Assembly: GCF_003574425.1 (NCBI RefSeq)
Contig: NZ_QLIU01000016.1
Coordinates: 1-42,084, forward strand
Direction of reading: 5' to 3'
DNA length: 42,084 nucleotides
Source: Cysteiniphilum halobium
Lineage (GTDB): Bacteria; Pseudomonadota; Gammaproteobacteria; Francisellales; Francisellaceae
This document shows, piece after piece, positions 19,557-28,528 of this stretch. Below the pieces are notes generated by a model, which saw only the letters and a list, made by a program, of their open reading frames with translations, did no database searches and had not been told where the DNA came from. The stretch's first letter is position 1. Every line of letters begins with the position of its first letter. Both the position numbers and the translations under genes were made by a program.

Positions 19557-20993
19557 TTAAAACCACCGCATTAAAAATCGTATAATTTTGCGTATTTTAA
19601 CACTATAGAGTTTAGGTGTATAAAAACTACCTGCGACACCTTTATTGATTTCACTTAAGGTCGGATAGGGGATAATAAGACTTGCCATATGTTTAATACG
19701 TAAGTTGTTTTTTATTGCCAGTGTCCAGGGTAAAATCAGCTCACCTACATTTTCACCAACAATTGATGCACCTAAAATTTGGCCTTTTTTATTAACGGCA
19801 ACTTTAATCATCCCTTCAGTTGCCAGAGCAGCTTGTGCGCGATCATTATCTTTAAAGTTTAGTGTTAAAATTTGGGCATTTTGCTCTGAAGCTTTGCTTA
19901 TCGCAAGACCGGTATGTGCAATCTCTGGTGTGGTATAGACGACCCAGGGGAAATTTGAATAATCAATTTTTGCTGGTAATTTGAATAATATGTTTTGAAT
20001 GACAATACTGGCATGATAACTTGCCATGTGTGTAAACTGTAATGGGCTTGCAATATCGCCAATGGCATAAATATGTTTATGATTAGTGCGTAAGCGCGCA
20101 TCAACGGTGATACCACGTGGTGTATGCTTGATATTAGCTTGATCAAGGTGTAACTTTTCAATATTGGGTGTACGTCCGGTAGCGATAAGTATATGCGTTG
20201 CAGTGAGTTTGCGATGATGGTCATTATGTTGGTAGTGAATATATTTCAACCCTGCACTATCTTGACGAAAGTTGTCAATTTTAGCTTCAGTAATAATATT
20301 AATACCTAGTGCATCAAATGCTTTGATAACAACCGCTTTACAGTCTGTATCAGCAGCACTTAATATTTCACTAGTGGCTTCTAATAAAGTCACTTTAGCA
20401 CCTAAAAGAGCATAGCTTTGTGCGATTTCGCAACCAATAGGTCCTCCGCCGATGATAACGAGATGTTCAGGTTTCTCAGTAAGATCAAAAATCGTCTCAT
20501 TCGTTAGATAATCAATTTGTTCCAATCCAGGAATAGGCAAAATACGTGCACGTGAGCCTGTAGCAATGACAACGTATTTGGCATCAATAAGGTGCTCACC
20601 TGCTTGTATGATTTTATGATTAATAAAATGTGCATACGATGAAATAACCCTAACACCTAATGACTCAAAACGTGCAATGGAGTCGTGTGGTGCAATAGTC
20701 TCAATCACTTGATGGATATGTTGATGTATGGCTTTAAAGTCAATTGTCGTCTGGCTACTAATACCAAACTGTTGTGCTTTTTTAGTGTGTGCTACACTAC
20801 GCGATGCTTCGATCAATGCTTTTGATGGCACGCACCCCGAGTTTAGGCAATCTCCCCCCATTTTGTTACCCTCGCACAATATGACGCTTGCACCCATTTG
20901 CTGAGCTGCTGCGGCAACGGAGAGCCCACCAGATCCACCACCAATAACACAAATATCACATTTTAATAGGTTTGAATATTGAGTATCCGGCAT
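19557..20993 (-). CDS. FAD-dependent disulfide oxidoreductase (mercuric reductase/Lpd-like)
   Basis: A 478-residue class I pyridine nucleotide-disulfide oxidoreductase. FAD site CVIGGGSGGLSVAAAA, redox-active pair GGDCLNSGCVPSK, NAD(P)H site LVIIGGGPIGCEIAQ, second FAD site HIYAIGDIA, and a dimer domain. The usual catalytic His of lipoamide dehydrogenase (HPT..E) is replaced by Tyr (IPYPTLSE), as I recall for the mercuric-reductase-like branch that accompanies TVP38 proteins. There is no N-terminal metal-binding domain. The C-terminus is basic and hydrophobic (KIIRFLMRWF) and may touch the membrane. ATG at 20993 has AAGGAG five bases upstream; a GTG at 20999 overlaps the TVP38 stop. The substrate is unknown. 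Confidence 0.87.
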   Translation of the reverse strand: MPDTQYSNLLKCDICVIGGGSGGLSVAAAAQQMGASVILCEGNKMGGDCLNSGCVPSKALIEASRSVAHTKKAQQFGISSQTTIDFKAIHQHIHQVIETIAPHDSIARFESLGVRVISSYAHFINHKIIQAGEHLIDAKYVVIATGSRARILPIPGLEQIDYLTNETIFDLTEKPEHLVIIGGGPIGCEIAQSYALLGAKVTLLEATSEILSAADTDCKAVVIKAFDALGINIITEAKIDNFRQDSAGLKYIHYQHNDHHRKLTATHILIATGRTPNIEKLHLDQANIKHTPRGITVDARLRTNHKHIYAIGDIASPLQFTHMASYHASIVIQNILFKLPAKIDYSNFPWVVYTTPEIAHTGLAISKASEQNAQILTLNFKDNDRAQAALATEGMIKVAVNKKGQILGASIVGENVGELILPWTLAIKNNLRIKHMASLIIPYPTLSEINKGVAGSFYTPKLYSVKIRKIIRFLMRWF

Positions 20994-20995
20994 GA

Positions 20996-21715
20996 TCACT
21001 CCTTGTGTTGTTTATCTTTTGTCTGACTTTTATTTTTGAATCTTTTGTAAATAATCGGCACTAAAGATAGTAATGCCAAAGCACAAATGGGTAATAATAT
21101 TTGCGGTGAGAAAATAATTTTAAGATTAAGTGTCTGTCCTTGTTTAAGCGCAAAACCAAGTCCGCTGCCAACCCAGGCGTAGACGAAAGTGCCAGGGATA
21201 ATACCAAGGAATGTGCCTGCAAAAAAATGGCGTAGGCTCACGCCTAAGACACCGGCGGCAATATTAATAATAAAAAATGGGAAAATAGGCAGAAGCCTTA
21301 AGAACAACAAGTAGTTAAATTCATTTTTTTGAAAGCCATCACGCATTTTAGCAATACTGCCAGATGCTTTGTTTTTCAGGCTTGCAGCAAATGCTGTTCG
21401 TACTGCCAAATAGGTGATCGTAGCACCAAGGGTGGCAGCAAGTACTGTCCAAATAGCACCAAAGAAAACACCAAAAAGAAATCCCCCTAGCAGGGTCATA
21501 ATAGTTGCTCCAGGAATTGAAAATGCAACAATGATGATATAAGTGAGCATAAAGATAAGGACACTCAAGATATAATGCAACTGGGTGAATTCTTGCAAAT
21601 TTTGATAATGCGTAGTTAATGTCTTAAGGGATAGATAATGCTCGCCACCTAAAGCAAAAAATATAATTAAACCGATGATTAAAATGATAATAGGCAACAA
21701 ACGTTTTAAGGACAT
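20996..21715 (-). CDS. TVP38/TMEM64 (DedA-superfamily) membrane protein
   Basis: A 239-residue inner-membrane protein with about six hydrophobic segments. The family core is visible: FSIPGATIMTLLGGFLFGVFFGAIWTV (with the G-rich reentrant segment) and FLRLLPIFPFFIINIAAGVLGV, which has the conserved R-x-x-P. TVP38/DedA proteins are linked in the literature to lipid carrier flipping and membrane homeostasis. Its stop overlaps the start region of the oxidoreductase gene, and the CDP-alcohol phosphotransferase follows, so the three form one coupled operon. Confidence 0.9.
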   Translation of the reverse strand: MSLKRLLPIIILIIGLIIFFALGGEHYLSLKTLTTHYQNLQEFTQLHYILSVLIFMLTYIIIVAFSIPGATIMTLLGGFLFGVFFGAIWTVLAATLGATITYLAVRTAFAASLKNKASGSIAKMRDGFQKNEFNYLLFLRLLPIFPFFIINIAAGVLGVSLRHFFAGTFLGIIPGTFVYAWVGSGLGFALKQGQTLNLKIIFSPQILLPICALALLSLVPIIYKRFKNKSQTKDKQHKE

Positions 21716-21814
21716 CTGTTATTACTTTCCATGTTAAGTGTCTAAAACATACATCAAGGGTAGCAGATAACTAATGAATTTAGTATAAGAGTTTAGTGTG
21801 TGCAGCCTTAGAGT

Positions 21815-23068
21815 TTAGATTTTCTTGAAAACAAGTGTGCCATTGGTGCCACCAAAACCAAACGAGTTGGACATGGCGATATCAATTTTCATTGGCTTTG
21901 CTTGATGGGCTGCATAATCCAAGTTACATCCTTCATCAACATTATCCAGGTTGATGGTCGGTGGTGCAACTTGATCACGAATTGCAAGTAGTGAGAAGAT
22001 TGCTTCAATGGCACCAGCTGCTCCTAACATGTGTCCTGTCATTGATTTTGTTGAACTCATGACAATATTTTTAGCGTGATTGCCCATGAGTTTCTCAGCT
22101 GCTTGACTTTCTTTGACATCACCTGCAGGTGTTGAGGTGCCATGTGCATTGATATATTGTACTTGATCTGGGTTGATTGCCGCATCTTTAAGTGCTAGTT
22201 GCATACATTCATAACCACCTTCACCACTTGGGCTTGTAATATGGAAAGCATCAGCATTCATACCATAGCCAATGAGCTCACCATATATCTTAGCACCACG
22301 CTTTTTAGCATGTTCATATTCTTCTAAAACCACGGCAGCTGCGCCATTGGATAAGACAAAGCCATCGCGATCTTTATCCCAAGGACGTGACGCACCTTTA
22401 GGATCATGGTTGCGTTCAGATAACGCACGTGCTGCAGCAAATCCACCGATACCTATGGCAGTGTTGGCTTTATCCGCACCGCCGGCAATCATTACATCGG
22501 CATCTCCATAAGCAATCATACGCGCTGCTATCCCAATATTGTGCGCACCTGTTGTGCACGCGGTAACGATCGCGGTATTTGGACCTCTTAGATTGTGCTT
22601 TATTGAAAAATTACCAGATATTAGGTTAATAATCGTTGCTGGAATACAAAAAGGTGACATTCGCTTGGGGCCTTTCGTGTCAATAATAACACGTGTTGCT
22701 TCAAGCTCACCGAGTCCACCAATGCCTGAAGACATCGACACGCCTATACGACGACAGCTTTCATCGGTTACTGTGATGCCCGCGTCTTGCCATGCTTCTT
22801 CGGCAGCAACAAGACCATACTGCATAAATGGATCGTATTTTTTGATTTCTTTCTTATCAAAATGTTGTAAAGGATCAAAGTTTTTAATGGTCCCACCAAT
22901 CGTGACCTTAAATTCAGAAATAGAAGGCCCATACGCAAGATCAAATTCAGGTAATTGATCAATCCCGCTTTGGCCTTTTAAAATTGCATCCCATGTGCTT
23001 TTGACATCATTACCAAGTGGGCTTAATGCGCCAAGACCAGTAACGACAACGCGTCTTGCTGATTTCAT
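21815..23068 (-). CDS. fabF: 3-oxoacyl-ACP synthase II
   Basis: Elongating condensing enzyme of type II fatty acid synthesis. The thiolase-fold triad is seen as Cys in IVTACTTGAHNIG, His in NAHGTSTPAGD and His in STKSMTGHMLGAAG; the C-terminal NSFGFGGTNGTLVF completes the fold. The frame is open to an ATG at 23092. ATG at 23068 is preferred because MKSARRVVVTGLGALSPLG matches the start of FabF proteins and gives 417 residues (E. coli 413). It lies downstream of acpP in the same direction, with an intrinsic terminator between, so it probably has its own promoter or depends on readthrough. Confidence 0.96.
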   Translation of the reverse strand: MKSARRVVVTGLGALSPLGNDVKSTWDAILKGQSGIDQLPEFDLAYGPSISEFKVTIGGTIKNFDPLQHFDKKEIKKYDPFMQYGLVAAEEAWQDAGITVTDESCRRIGVSMSSGIGGLGELEATRVIIDTKGPKRMSPFCIPATIINLISGNFSIKHNLRGPNTAIVTACTTGAHNIGIAARMIAYGDADVMIAGGADKANTAIGIGGFAAARALSERNHDPKGASRPWDKDRDGFVLSNGAAAVVLEEYEHAKKRGAKIYGELIGYGMNADAFHITSPSGEGGYECMQLALKDAAINPDQVQYINAHGTSTPAGDVKESQAAEKLMGNHAKNIVMSSTKSMTGHMLGAAGAIEAIFSLLAIRDQVAPPTINLDNVDEGCNLDYAAHQAKPMKIDIAMSNSFGFGGTNGTLVFKKI

Positions 23069-23180
23069 GATTTTACTATCCAAATATTGCATAGCTAACC
23101 CATCAATTATTATTGTATTATTTTAGTTTTAGGAACTAACTACAATAACATTTACATAAGATGTAGCTATAGTTATACAC

Positions 23181-23219
23181 AAATAAAAAATCAGCATTAA
23201 CCTCGCGACTAATGCTGAT
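23181..23219 (-). terminator. Rho-independent terminator after acpP
   Basis: On the minus strand a 10-bp perfect stem, ATCAGCATTA / TAATGCTGAT (plus-strand arms 23190-23199 and 23210-23219) with a 10-base loop, is followed by TTTTTT-A-TTT (the A run at 23181-23190). It lies 42 bases after the acpP stop and before fabF. Confidence 0.85.
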
Positions 23220-23261
23220 TTATCATAAATTCATCAGTTACTTTAAGGAAGCAACGAGTGA

Positions 23262-23498
23262 TTACTTGTTGTGTGCTTCGATGTAAGTATAAACGTCTTG
23301 CACAGTCTTGATCTTTTCAGCTTCTTCGTCTGGAATCTCAGTGTCAAACTCTTCTTCTAAAGCCATCACTAGTTCAACAGTGTCAAGAGAGTCAGCGCCT
23401 AAATCATCGATAAAAGATGCTTCTGCTTTTACATCTTCAGGCTTAACACCTAACTGTTCAACGATGATAGCGTTTACTTTTTCTTGAATTGCGCTCAT
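23262..23498 (-). CDS. acpP: Acyl carrier protein
   Basis: Carries growing acyl chains on 4'-phosphopantetheine in fatty acid and lipid A synthesis. It is 78 residues, strongly acidic, with the attachment motif [10 protein letters not shown]; Ser37 is the modified residue. It starts [22 protein letters not shown], as in typical proteobacterial AcpP. AAGGA lies eight bases before the ATG. A strong terminator follows, which would let it be expressed far above fabF. Confidence 0.98.
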   Translation of the reverse strand: MSAIQEKVNAIIVEQLGVKPEDVKAEASFIDDLGADSLDTVELVMALEEEFDTEIPDEEAEKIKTVQDVYTYIEAHNK

Positions 23499-23858
23499 TT
23501 TGTTTCCTTAAGTTTTTACTTTGTACCTATTTATTGATATTTAAAAATGTCTTTAAATTTTATGGCATCTGCCAACCGAGTAGACATTGTAGTGAAATGT
23601 GCCTTATTTGCAATAAACTTACAACAAAATTCTGCTAAAACTGGCAGCTTAGCTATTTATTGAACAGAAATTTGCTTGTATAAATGACTGATTTTACAAT
23701 GGGTATGTAGGGATTGATTGTTGTTTTTTATCATCAAATTTTCTCTGCGGCAAAGCACAAAAATTTTCAACCAATAAAGTGCACTGTTTGCAATTGATTC
23801 AGCATATTATCGATCTATACTTTGATTTAGGGAAATAAGATCATGGATATCAAATGCA
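23499..23858. other. Divergent intergenic region, acpP / response regulator
   Basis: About 360 A+T-rich bases hold the promoters of acpP (-) and the response regulator (+). They contain ATGGGTAT (23699-23706), also found in the nested repeat at 17653-17734, and the weak inverted pair GCTAA / TTAGC around 23634-23653. No RNA gene recognised. Confidence 0.4.
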
Positions 23859-23875
23859 ATGTTGGATGTAAATGA
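23843..23875 (+). CDS. Possible 10-codon leader ORF overlapping the response regulator start
   Basis: ATG at 23843 has an ideal AGGGA (23829-23833) nine bases upstream and encodes MDIKCNVGCK before TGA at 23873-23875. This overlaps the first codons of the response regulator in another frame. The regulator's own ATG (23859) has no ribosome site. It could be a coupling leader, or only coincidence. Confidence 0.3.
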   Translation: MDIKCNVGCK

Positions 23876-24584
23876 AATATTGATTGTCGATGATGAACCG
23901 GTTATTTGTGCGCTGATTGAAAGTATTTTACAATCTAAGGGATACATGACCCATAGTGCGTACAATGGCAAAGCGATGCTTGAGTATTTGAGTCAAAAAA
24001 ATCCTAGTTTGATTATTTTGGATTATCAATTGCCTGATTTCACTGGGCATAGCCTATGCCAGAAAGTACGTCAGCAATCGCAAGTTCCGGTTTTGATGGT
24101 AACGGCACATGATAGCCAAGCTAACTTGATACGTGGATTTGAGCTTGGAATAGATGACTTTCTGGCTAAGCCATTTGATCCTAAAGAGCTGTTATTGCGT
24201 ATAGAGGCGATTTTGCGCCGTAGTTGTAGGGCACAAATGGGGTTGTCGCAATCCATACAGGAAGATCAAATAAACTATCAATTTGATCGTTGGCACTTTG
24301 TACCGTCGGCGCTGAACTTGATAGACAAAGATGATGCGAGTAAAAAGCTTAATCTAACCGAATATGAGGTGAAATTATTGAGTCTATTTTGCGCTAATTC
24401 TGAGAGGATCATCACACGTGAGCAGATTCACAAAGCTTTAGAAAGTCATGCAGATGATGCATCATTACAGGCAATCAATGTCTATGTTTATCGCTTGCGT
24501 AATAAGATTGGCAAAGATCTGATTCAATCCATCCGTTATAAAGGTTATCAATTTTTAGCAGATGTTCAGGTAATTGTATCGTAA
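23859..24584 (+). CDS. OmpR/KdpE-family response regulator (orphan)
   Basis: DNA-binding response regulator of 241 residues. The receiver domain has the acidic pair Asp11-Asp12, phospho-acceptor Asp55 (IILDYQLPD), Thr82 (VTAHD) and Lys104 (AKPFDP). The C-terminal winged helix has LNLTEYEVKLLSLF, REQIHKAL and the recognition part INVYVYRLRNKIG, ending IRYKGYQFL. No histidine kinase gene is adjacent, so its partner lies elsewhere. The receiver-wing linker is somewhat long (about residues 118-145). The ATG at 23859 is the only ATG in frame upstream of the receiver and lacks a ribosome site; see the overlapping leader ORF. KdpE-like, but the target is unknown. Confidence 0.9.
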   Translation: MLDVNEILIVDDEPVICALIESILQSKGYMTHSAYNGKAMLEYLSQKNPSLIILDYQLPDFTGHSLCQKVRQQSQVPVLMVTAHDSQANLIRGFELGIDDFLAKPFDPKELLLRIEAILRRSCRAQMGLSQSIQEDQINYQFDRWHFVPSALNLIDKDDASKKLNLTEYEVKLLSLFCANSERIITREQIHKALESHADDASLQAINVYVYRLRNKIGKDLIQSIRYKGYQFLADVQVIVS

Positions 24585-24678
24585 ATCATTCGTAGTCATG
24601 AAAATTATCCTATAAAAGCCCTTTCTATTTAATTTTCCGCGCATTAAACTACCTTTGATTTTAGCCAAATGGAACCAT

Positions 24679-25518
24679 ATGATGAAATTATTAGATTTTG
24701 AAGTGGGAATGGATAAGCCATTTTTTTTAATTGCAGGACCTTGTGTTATTGAATCGGAAGCTTTAGCAATGGAAACAGCAGGTTATTTAAAAGAATTAAC
24801 CACTGAGTTAGGTATTTCGTTTATCTATAAATCTTCTTTTGATAAAGCCAATCGTTCATCGATTAATAGCTTTAGAGGGCCTGGAATTGACAAAGGACTT
24901 GCCATCTTGGAGAAAGTTAAAAAAGAAATTAATGTGCCCATACTAACTGATGTTCATGAAGATACGCCATTAGCTGAGGTTGCAAGTGTTGTCGATGTAT
25001 TACAAACACCGGCTTTTTTGTGTCGTCAGACGAATTTTATCGTGCGAGTATGTGAGCAAGGTTTGCCAGTGAATATTAAAAAAGGTCAGTTTTTAGCGCC
25101 TTGGGATATGAAGCAGGTGATGGAGAAAGCCAAATCAACAGGAAACACCCAGGTAATGGCGTGCGAGCGTGGGGTGAGTTTTGGCTATAACAATCTGGTT
25201 TCAGATATGCGTTCATTAGCTGTTATGCGTGAAACGGGATGTCCTGTTGTGTATGATGCGACACATTCAGTGCAGTTGCCTGGTGGGCAGGGAAATGTTT
25301 CTGGTGGGCAGCGTGAGTTTGTCCCAGTACTTGCGCGCGCAGCTGTGGCTTCTGGTATCTCTGGTATATTTATGGAAACGCACCCTAATCCAGCTAAAGC
25401 TTTAAGTGATGGGCCAAATGCCTGGCCAATTCAGAAAATGAAGTTACTATTAATACAGCTTCAACAGATTGATCGCATTGTGAAGTCGCAACCATTATTG
25501 GAAAATATTGTTTTATAA
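24679..25518 (+). CDS. kdsA: 3-deoxy-D-manno-octulosonate 8-phosphate synthase
   Basis: Condenses arabinose-5-phosphate with phosphoenolpyruvate for the KDO of lipopolysaccharide. Key segments: [85 protein letters not shown] and LSDGPNAWP. The Cys in AGPC (about residue 22) with the later His, Glu and Asp are the four metal ligands of the metal-dependent class (as in Aquifex). The E. coli enzyme has Asn at the Cys position and needs no metal. The frame opens at TTG 24655, but adjacent ATGs at 24679 and 24682 match the family start. It gives 279 residues and is convergent with tsaE. Confidence 0.95.
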   Translation: MMKLLDFEVGMDKPFFLIAGPCVIESEALAMETAGYLKELTTELGISFIYKSSFDKANRSSINSFRGPGIDKGLAILEKVKKEINVPILTDVHEDTPLAEVASVVDVLQTPAFLCRQTNFIVRVCEQGLPVNIKKGQFLAPWDMKQVMEKAKSTGNTQVMACERGVSFGYNNLVSDMRSLAVMRETGCPVVYDATHSVQLPGGQGNVSGGQREFVPVLARAAVASGISGIFMETHPNPAKALSDGPNAWPIQKMKLLLIQLQQIDRIVKSQPLLENIVL

Positions 25519-25520
25519 CA

Positions 25521-25955
25521 TTAATCTAAGATGGTGATAATGCGACCTTTATTGGCATATTGAATATGGATTTCCTTGCTCTGACACGGTAAGAAACCTT
25601 TGCCCTTTTGTGGCCATTCAATAAGTGATATTGTATCATTGTTGAAATAATCACGAATACCAATCCACTCTAGCTCCTCAGGGTCGCTTAAACGATATAG
25701 ATCAAAATGCTGAAGGGTAATGCCATTAATAGGGTAAGTTTCAACTAATGTATAAGTAGGGCTCTTCACACTTCCGGTGAAGCCTAAGCCTTGTAAAATA
25801 CCTTTAGTTAAGGTTGTCTTTCCAGCACCTAAGTCACCATGCAGATAAATCACATCACCCTTATTTAAGCATTGACTTAGCAACTTACCAAACTTAAGCA
25901 TTTCAAGCTCATTTTTAATTATATGCTGCTTAGCTTTACTTTGTTCTATTGTCAT
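25521..25955 (-). CDS. tsaE: tRNA threonylcarbamoyladenosine biosynthesis ATPase
   Basis: ATPase that works with TsaB and TsaD to make t6A37 in tRNAs reading ANN codons. The Walker A motif GDLGAGKTT is at residues 40-48, followed by the family segments SPTYTLVETY, LQHFDLYRLSDPEELEWIGIRDYF and ISLIEWP. It has 144 residues, close to the 153 of E. coli. The stop lies two bases from the kdsA stop on the opposite strand. TsaB and TsaD are not in the window. Confidence 0.95.
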   Translation of the reverse strand: MTIEQSKAKQHIIKNELEMLKFGKLLSQCLNKGDVIYLHGDLGAGKTTLTKGILQGLGFTGSVKSPTYTLVETYPINGITLQHFDLYRLSDPEELEWIGIRDYFNNDTISLIEWPQKGKGFLPCQSKEIHIQYANKGRIITILD

Positions 25956-26095
25956 AGTAGTGCTTAAACGATCCAGTTATGGTCATTATTAAGTATATGG
26001 CATTATGCGTCAGCTATGTAAAAGCTGCAACAAACGCATTAATATATTTTCAGTAGCTTTTGCTATGACCATATAGCTTGGTGAAGTTTACTAGC

Positions 26096-28528
26096 CTAAC
26101 GAAGGGCTACACCTATTAAATTTCCAAAAACAATGTCAGATACAGAGGGGGCTATTGGTTGACAATTGGAAAAGTTGCCATATTTATTGATATCACATTG
26201 GCTAATTGTATTTTGATTTGCTATAAATGCCTTTGATCCATCGGCAGTTAAAGCTATTGCAGAGGGGGCATTGATTCCGGTACCATGGGCATCGTGACAA
26301 TTATAAAAGTCGCCGTTGTTCACACTACATTGGATAATGCTATTGCTAGTATAGTTTGCTATAAATGCTGTTGAGCCATCAGCAGTTAAAGCTATTGCAG
26401 AGGGATTATAGAATTTGATATCACCGGTATCTTCACAATTAGCCAATGTGCCTGCTTTAATATTTACATCACATCGACGAATTGTGCTCTGGGCAAAGCT
26501 TGCTACAAAAGCCTTTGACCCATCTGCAGTTAATGCGATTGCAGAGGGCGTATCAAATCCGCTACCAGTATTTTGACAATTGGAAAAGGTACCATTTCTC
26601 ACATCACATCGGCTAACGGTATTGTTACCTGAGTTTGCTATAAATGCCTTAGACCCATCTTTAGTTAATGTTATTGCAGTGGGTTTATCAAATTCGCTAC
26701 CACCGGTATTTTGACAATTAGAAAACATGCCATCTTTGCTTACATCACATTGGCTAACGGTGTTGTTACCTGAGTTTACTATAAAAGCCTTTGACCCGTC
26801 TGCTGTTAATACAAACGCTGATACCGTTGAAGAATTATTAAGCTTAGAGCCAGCAATATAAGTGCAATTGGAAAAAGTCCCTTTGTTGTTTACATCACAT
26901 CGGCTAACGGTATTGTTACCTGAGTTTGCTATAAATGCCTTTGAGTCATCTGCTGTTAATACTATTCCAAAGGGTTCATAAAACCCAGCACCATTAGTAT
27001 CATGACAATTCGAAAACGTGCCTGCCAATGTGTTTACATCACATTGAGTAACGGTGTTAGATCCAAAGTTTGTTATAAATGCCTTTGATTCATCTTTAGT
27101 TAATATTATTGCAGTGGGCCCATTAAATTTGCTACCACCGGCATCTTGACAATGAGAAAGTACGCCTGTGTCGCTCACATCACATCGACTAACTTTGCCG
27201 TTATCACCTTTCTTTATACCTGCATTTGCTATAAATGCCCTTAAGCCATCTGCAGTTAATGTGATTGCAGAAGGCGCATCAAATTTGATATTACCGGTAT
27301 CTTGGCAATTAGAAAACATGCCGTCTTTGCTTACATCACATTGACTCACTGTGTTGTTACCTGAGTTTACTATAAAAGCCTTTGATCCACCTTTAGTTAA
27401 TGTTATTCCACTAGGAAGAGATAATCCAGTAGCATGAGCATTGTGACAATTGGAGAATATGCCTGTCATTAGGTTTACATCGCAGTGTATAACTATGCCT
27501 TTATCGGTAAGATCAGTATTTATTATAAAAGCCTTTTTACCATCTGCTGTTAATGTGATTGCAGTGGGTAAACTTAATCTGGTAGCACTAGTATTTTTAC
27601 ACTGAGAAAATACGCCGTTGTTTACATCACATTGGATAACAGTGTTATTTCCTAAATTTGTTATAAATGCCTTAGAGCCTTTTGATGTTAGTGCTATGCT
27701 CTGAGGTGACACAAAAAGTGTTGATAATTGTGGATTTACCAAAGAGTTATTTTTATCAAGATTATAGTGAATCACTGCTCCGGCGCTTGATAAGATAAAT
27801 AATCTGGGAGAAACTGTTGTACTGGTGGTTAAGGTAACACTGCTACCTTGTGCATAAGATAGTGTATAAGATAATTGAGCACTTTTTCCAATTTGCGGAG
27901 AAAAGTTTCCTTGAATCACGCAAGTGCTATTTGGCGCAAGCGTAGCATTGTCAATTTTGCATGTATTAGTGGTTTCGGTAAAATCAGATGGTGGTGGACT
28001 GATTGTGACACCAGTGGCTGAGTGATTTGGATTTGTATTTTTAAACTCAAAGGTAACGGGATATACTGCACCGGCTTGAGTAGAAGGTGGTAAGCCCTTT
28101 GCTACTTTTCCTGTGATATATGGCACAACAACATTAATTTCACTAGTGCTTATAGGTTTGTCATTAATAGAGAATGATAACTTGTGCTGACATGGAGCCT
28201 CGTCTGGTGCTTTCATAGCAATGCGGTATAACGTATTGGCAACAATGTTATGTTCATAAGTGAGTATTATAGTTTGCTTACAGTTCTTAGCACCTGAGAC
28301 GCTATCTGTAATTTTTAAAGAATCTAAGTCTTTTGCATTAAAATCATTTAAATTCTTCAATTCGACTGAGCCAGAAACACTGGCATTTTCAGAAATATTT
28401 TTTGGTATATTAGCGACAAGAGTAGTGCCAGATGCTTGATTACCACTGCCACCACCGCCACATCCGCTAAATAAAGTAACCAAACATGGTAAGATAATTA
28501 TAAAAAAATGTTTTTTTCGTGTATACAT
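26096..28528 (-). CDS. Large lipoprotein with 11 beta-propeller-like repeats
   Basis: An 810-residue lipoprotein. The signal peptide ends in the lipobox LFSGC, followed by GGGGSGNQ. Residues about 35-240 look like two Ig-like beta domains, one with CKIDNATLAPNSTCVIQG as in bacterial Ig-like surface domains. From about residue 270 to the end are eleven repeats of about 47 residues with the consensus SKAFIANSGNNTVSQCDV...FSNCQ, followed by P(S/T)AI.LTADG. These resemble YVTN/NHL-type propeller blades. Almost every repeat has two cysteines in the same places, suggesting one disulfide per blade in the oxidising periplasm or surface. AAAGGGGGG precedes the ATG. No neighbour suggests a partner; the binding target is unknown. 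Confidence 0.82.
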   Translation of the reverse strand: MYTRKKHFFIIILPCLVTLFSGCGGGGSGNQASGTTLVANIPKNISENASVSGSVELKNLNDFNAKDLDSLKITDSVSGAKNCKQTIILTYEHNIVANTLYRIAMKAPDEAPCQHKLSFSINDKPISTSEINVVVPYITGKVAKGLPPSTQAGAVYPVTFEFKNTNPNHSATGVTISPPPSDFTETTNTCKIDNATLAPNSTCVIQGNFSPQIGKSAQLSYTLSYAQGSSVTLTTSTTVSPRLFILSSAGAVIHYNLDKNNSLVNPQLSTLFVSPQSIALTSKGSKAFITNLGNNTVIQCDVNNGVFSQCKNTSATRLSLPTAITLTADGKKAFIINTDLTDKGIVIHCDVNLMTGIFSNCHNAHATGLSLPSGITLTKGGSKAFIVNSGNNTVSQCDVSKDGMFSNCQDTGNIKFDAPSAITLTADGLRAFIANAGIKKGDNGKVSRCDVSDTGVLSHCQDAGGSKFNGPTAIILTKDESKAFITNFGSNTVTQCDVNTLAGTFSNCHDTNGAGFYEPFGIVLTADDSKAFIANSGNNTVSRCDVNNKGTFSNCTYIAGSKLNNSSTVSAFVLTADGSKAFIVNSGNNTVSQCDVSKDGMFSNCQNTGGSEFDKPTAITLTKDGSKAFIANSGNNTVSRCDVRNGTFSNCQNTGSGFDTPSAIALTADGSKAFVASFAQSTIRRCDVNIKAGTLANCEDTGDIKFYNPSAIALTADGSTAFIANYTSNSIIQCSVNNGDFYNCHDAHGTGINAPSAIALTADGSKAFIANQNTISQCDINKYGNFSNCQPIAPSVSDIVFGNLIGVALR

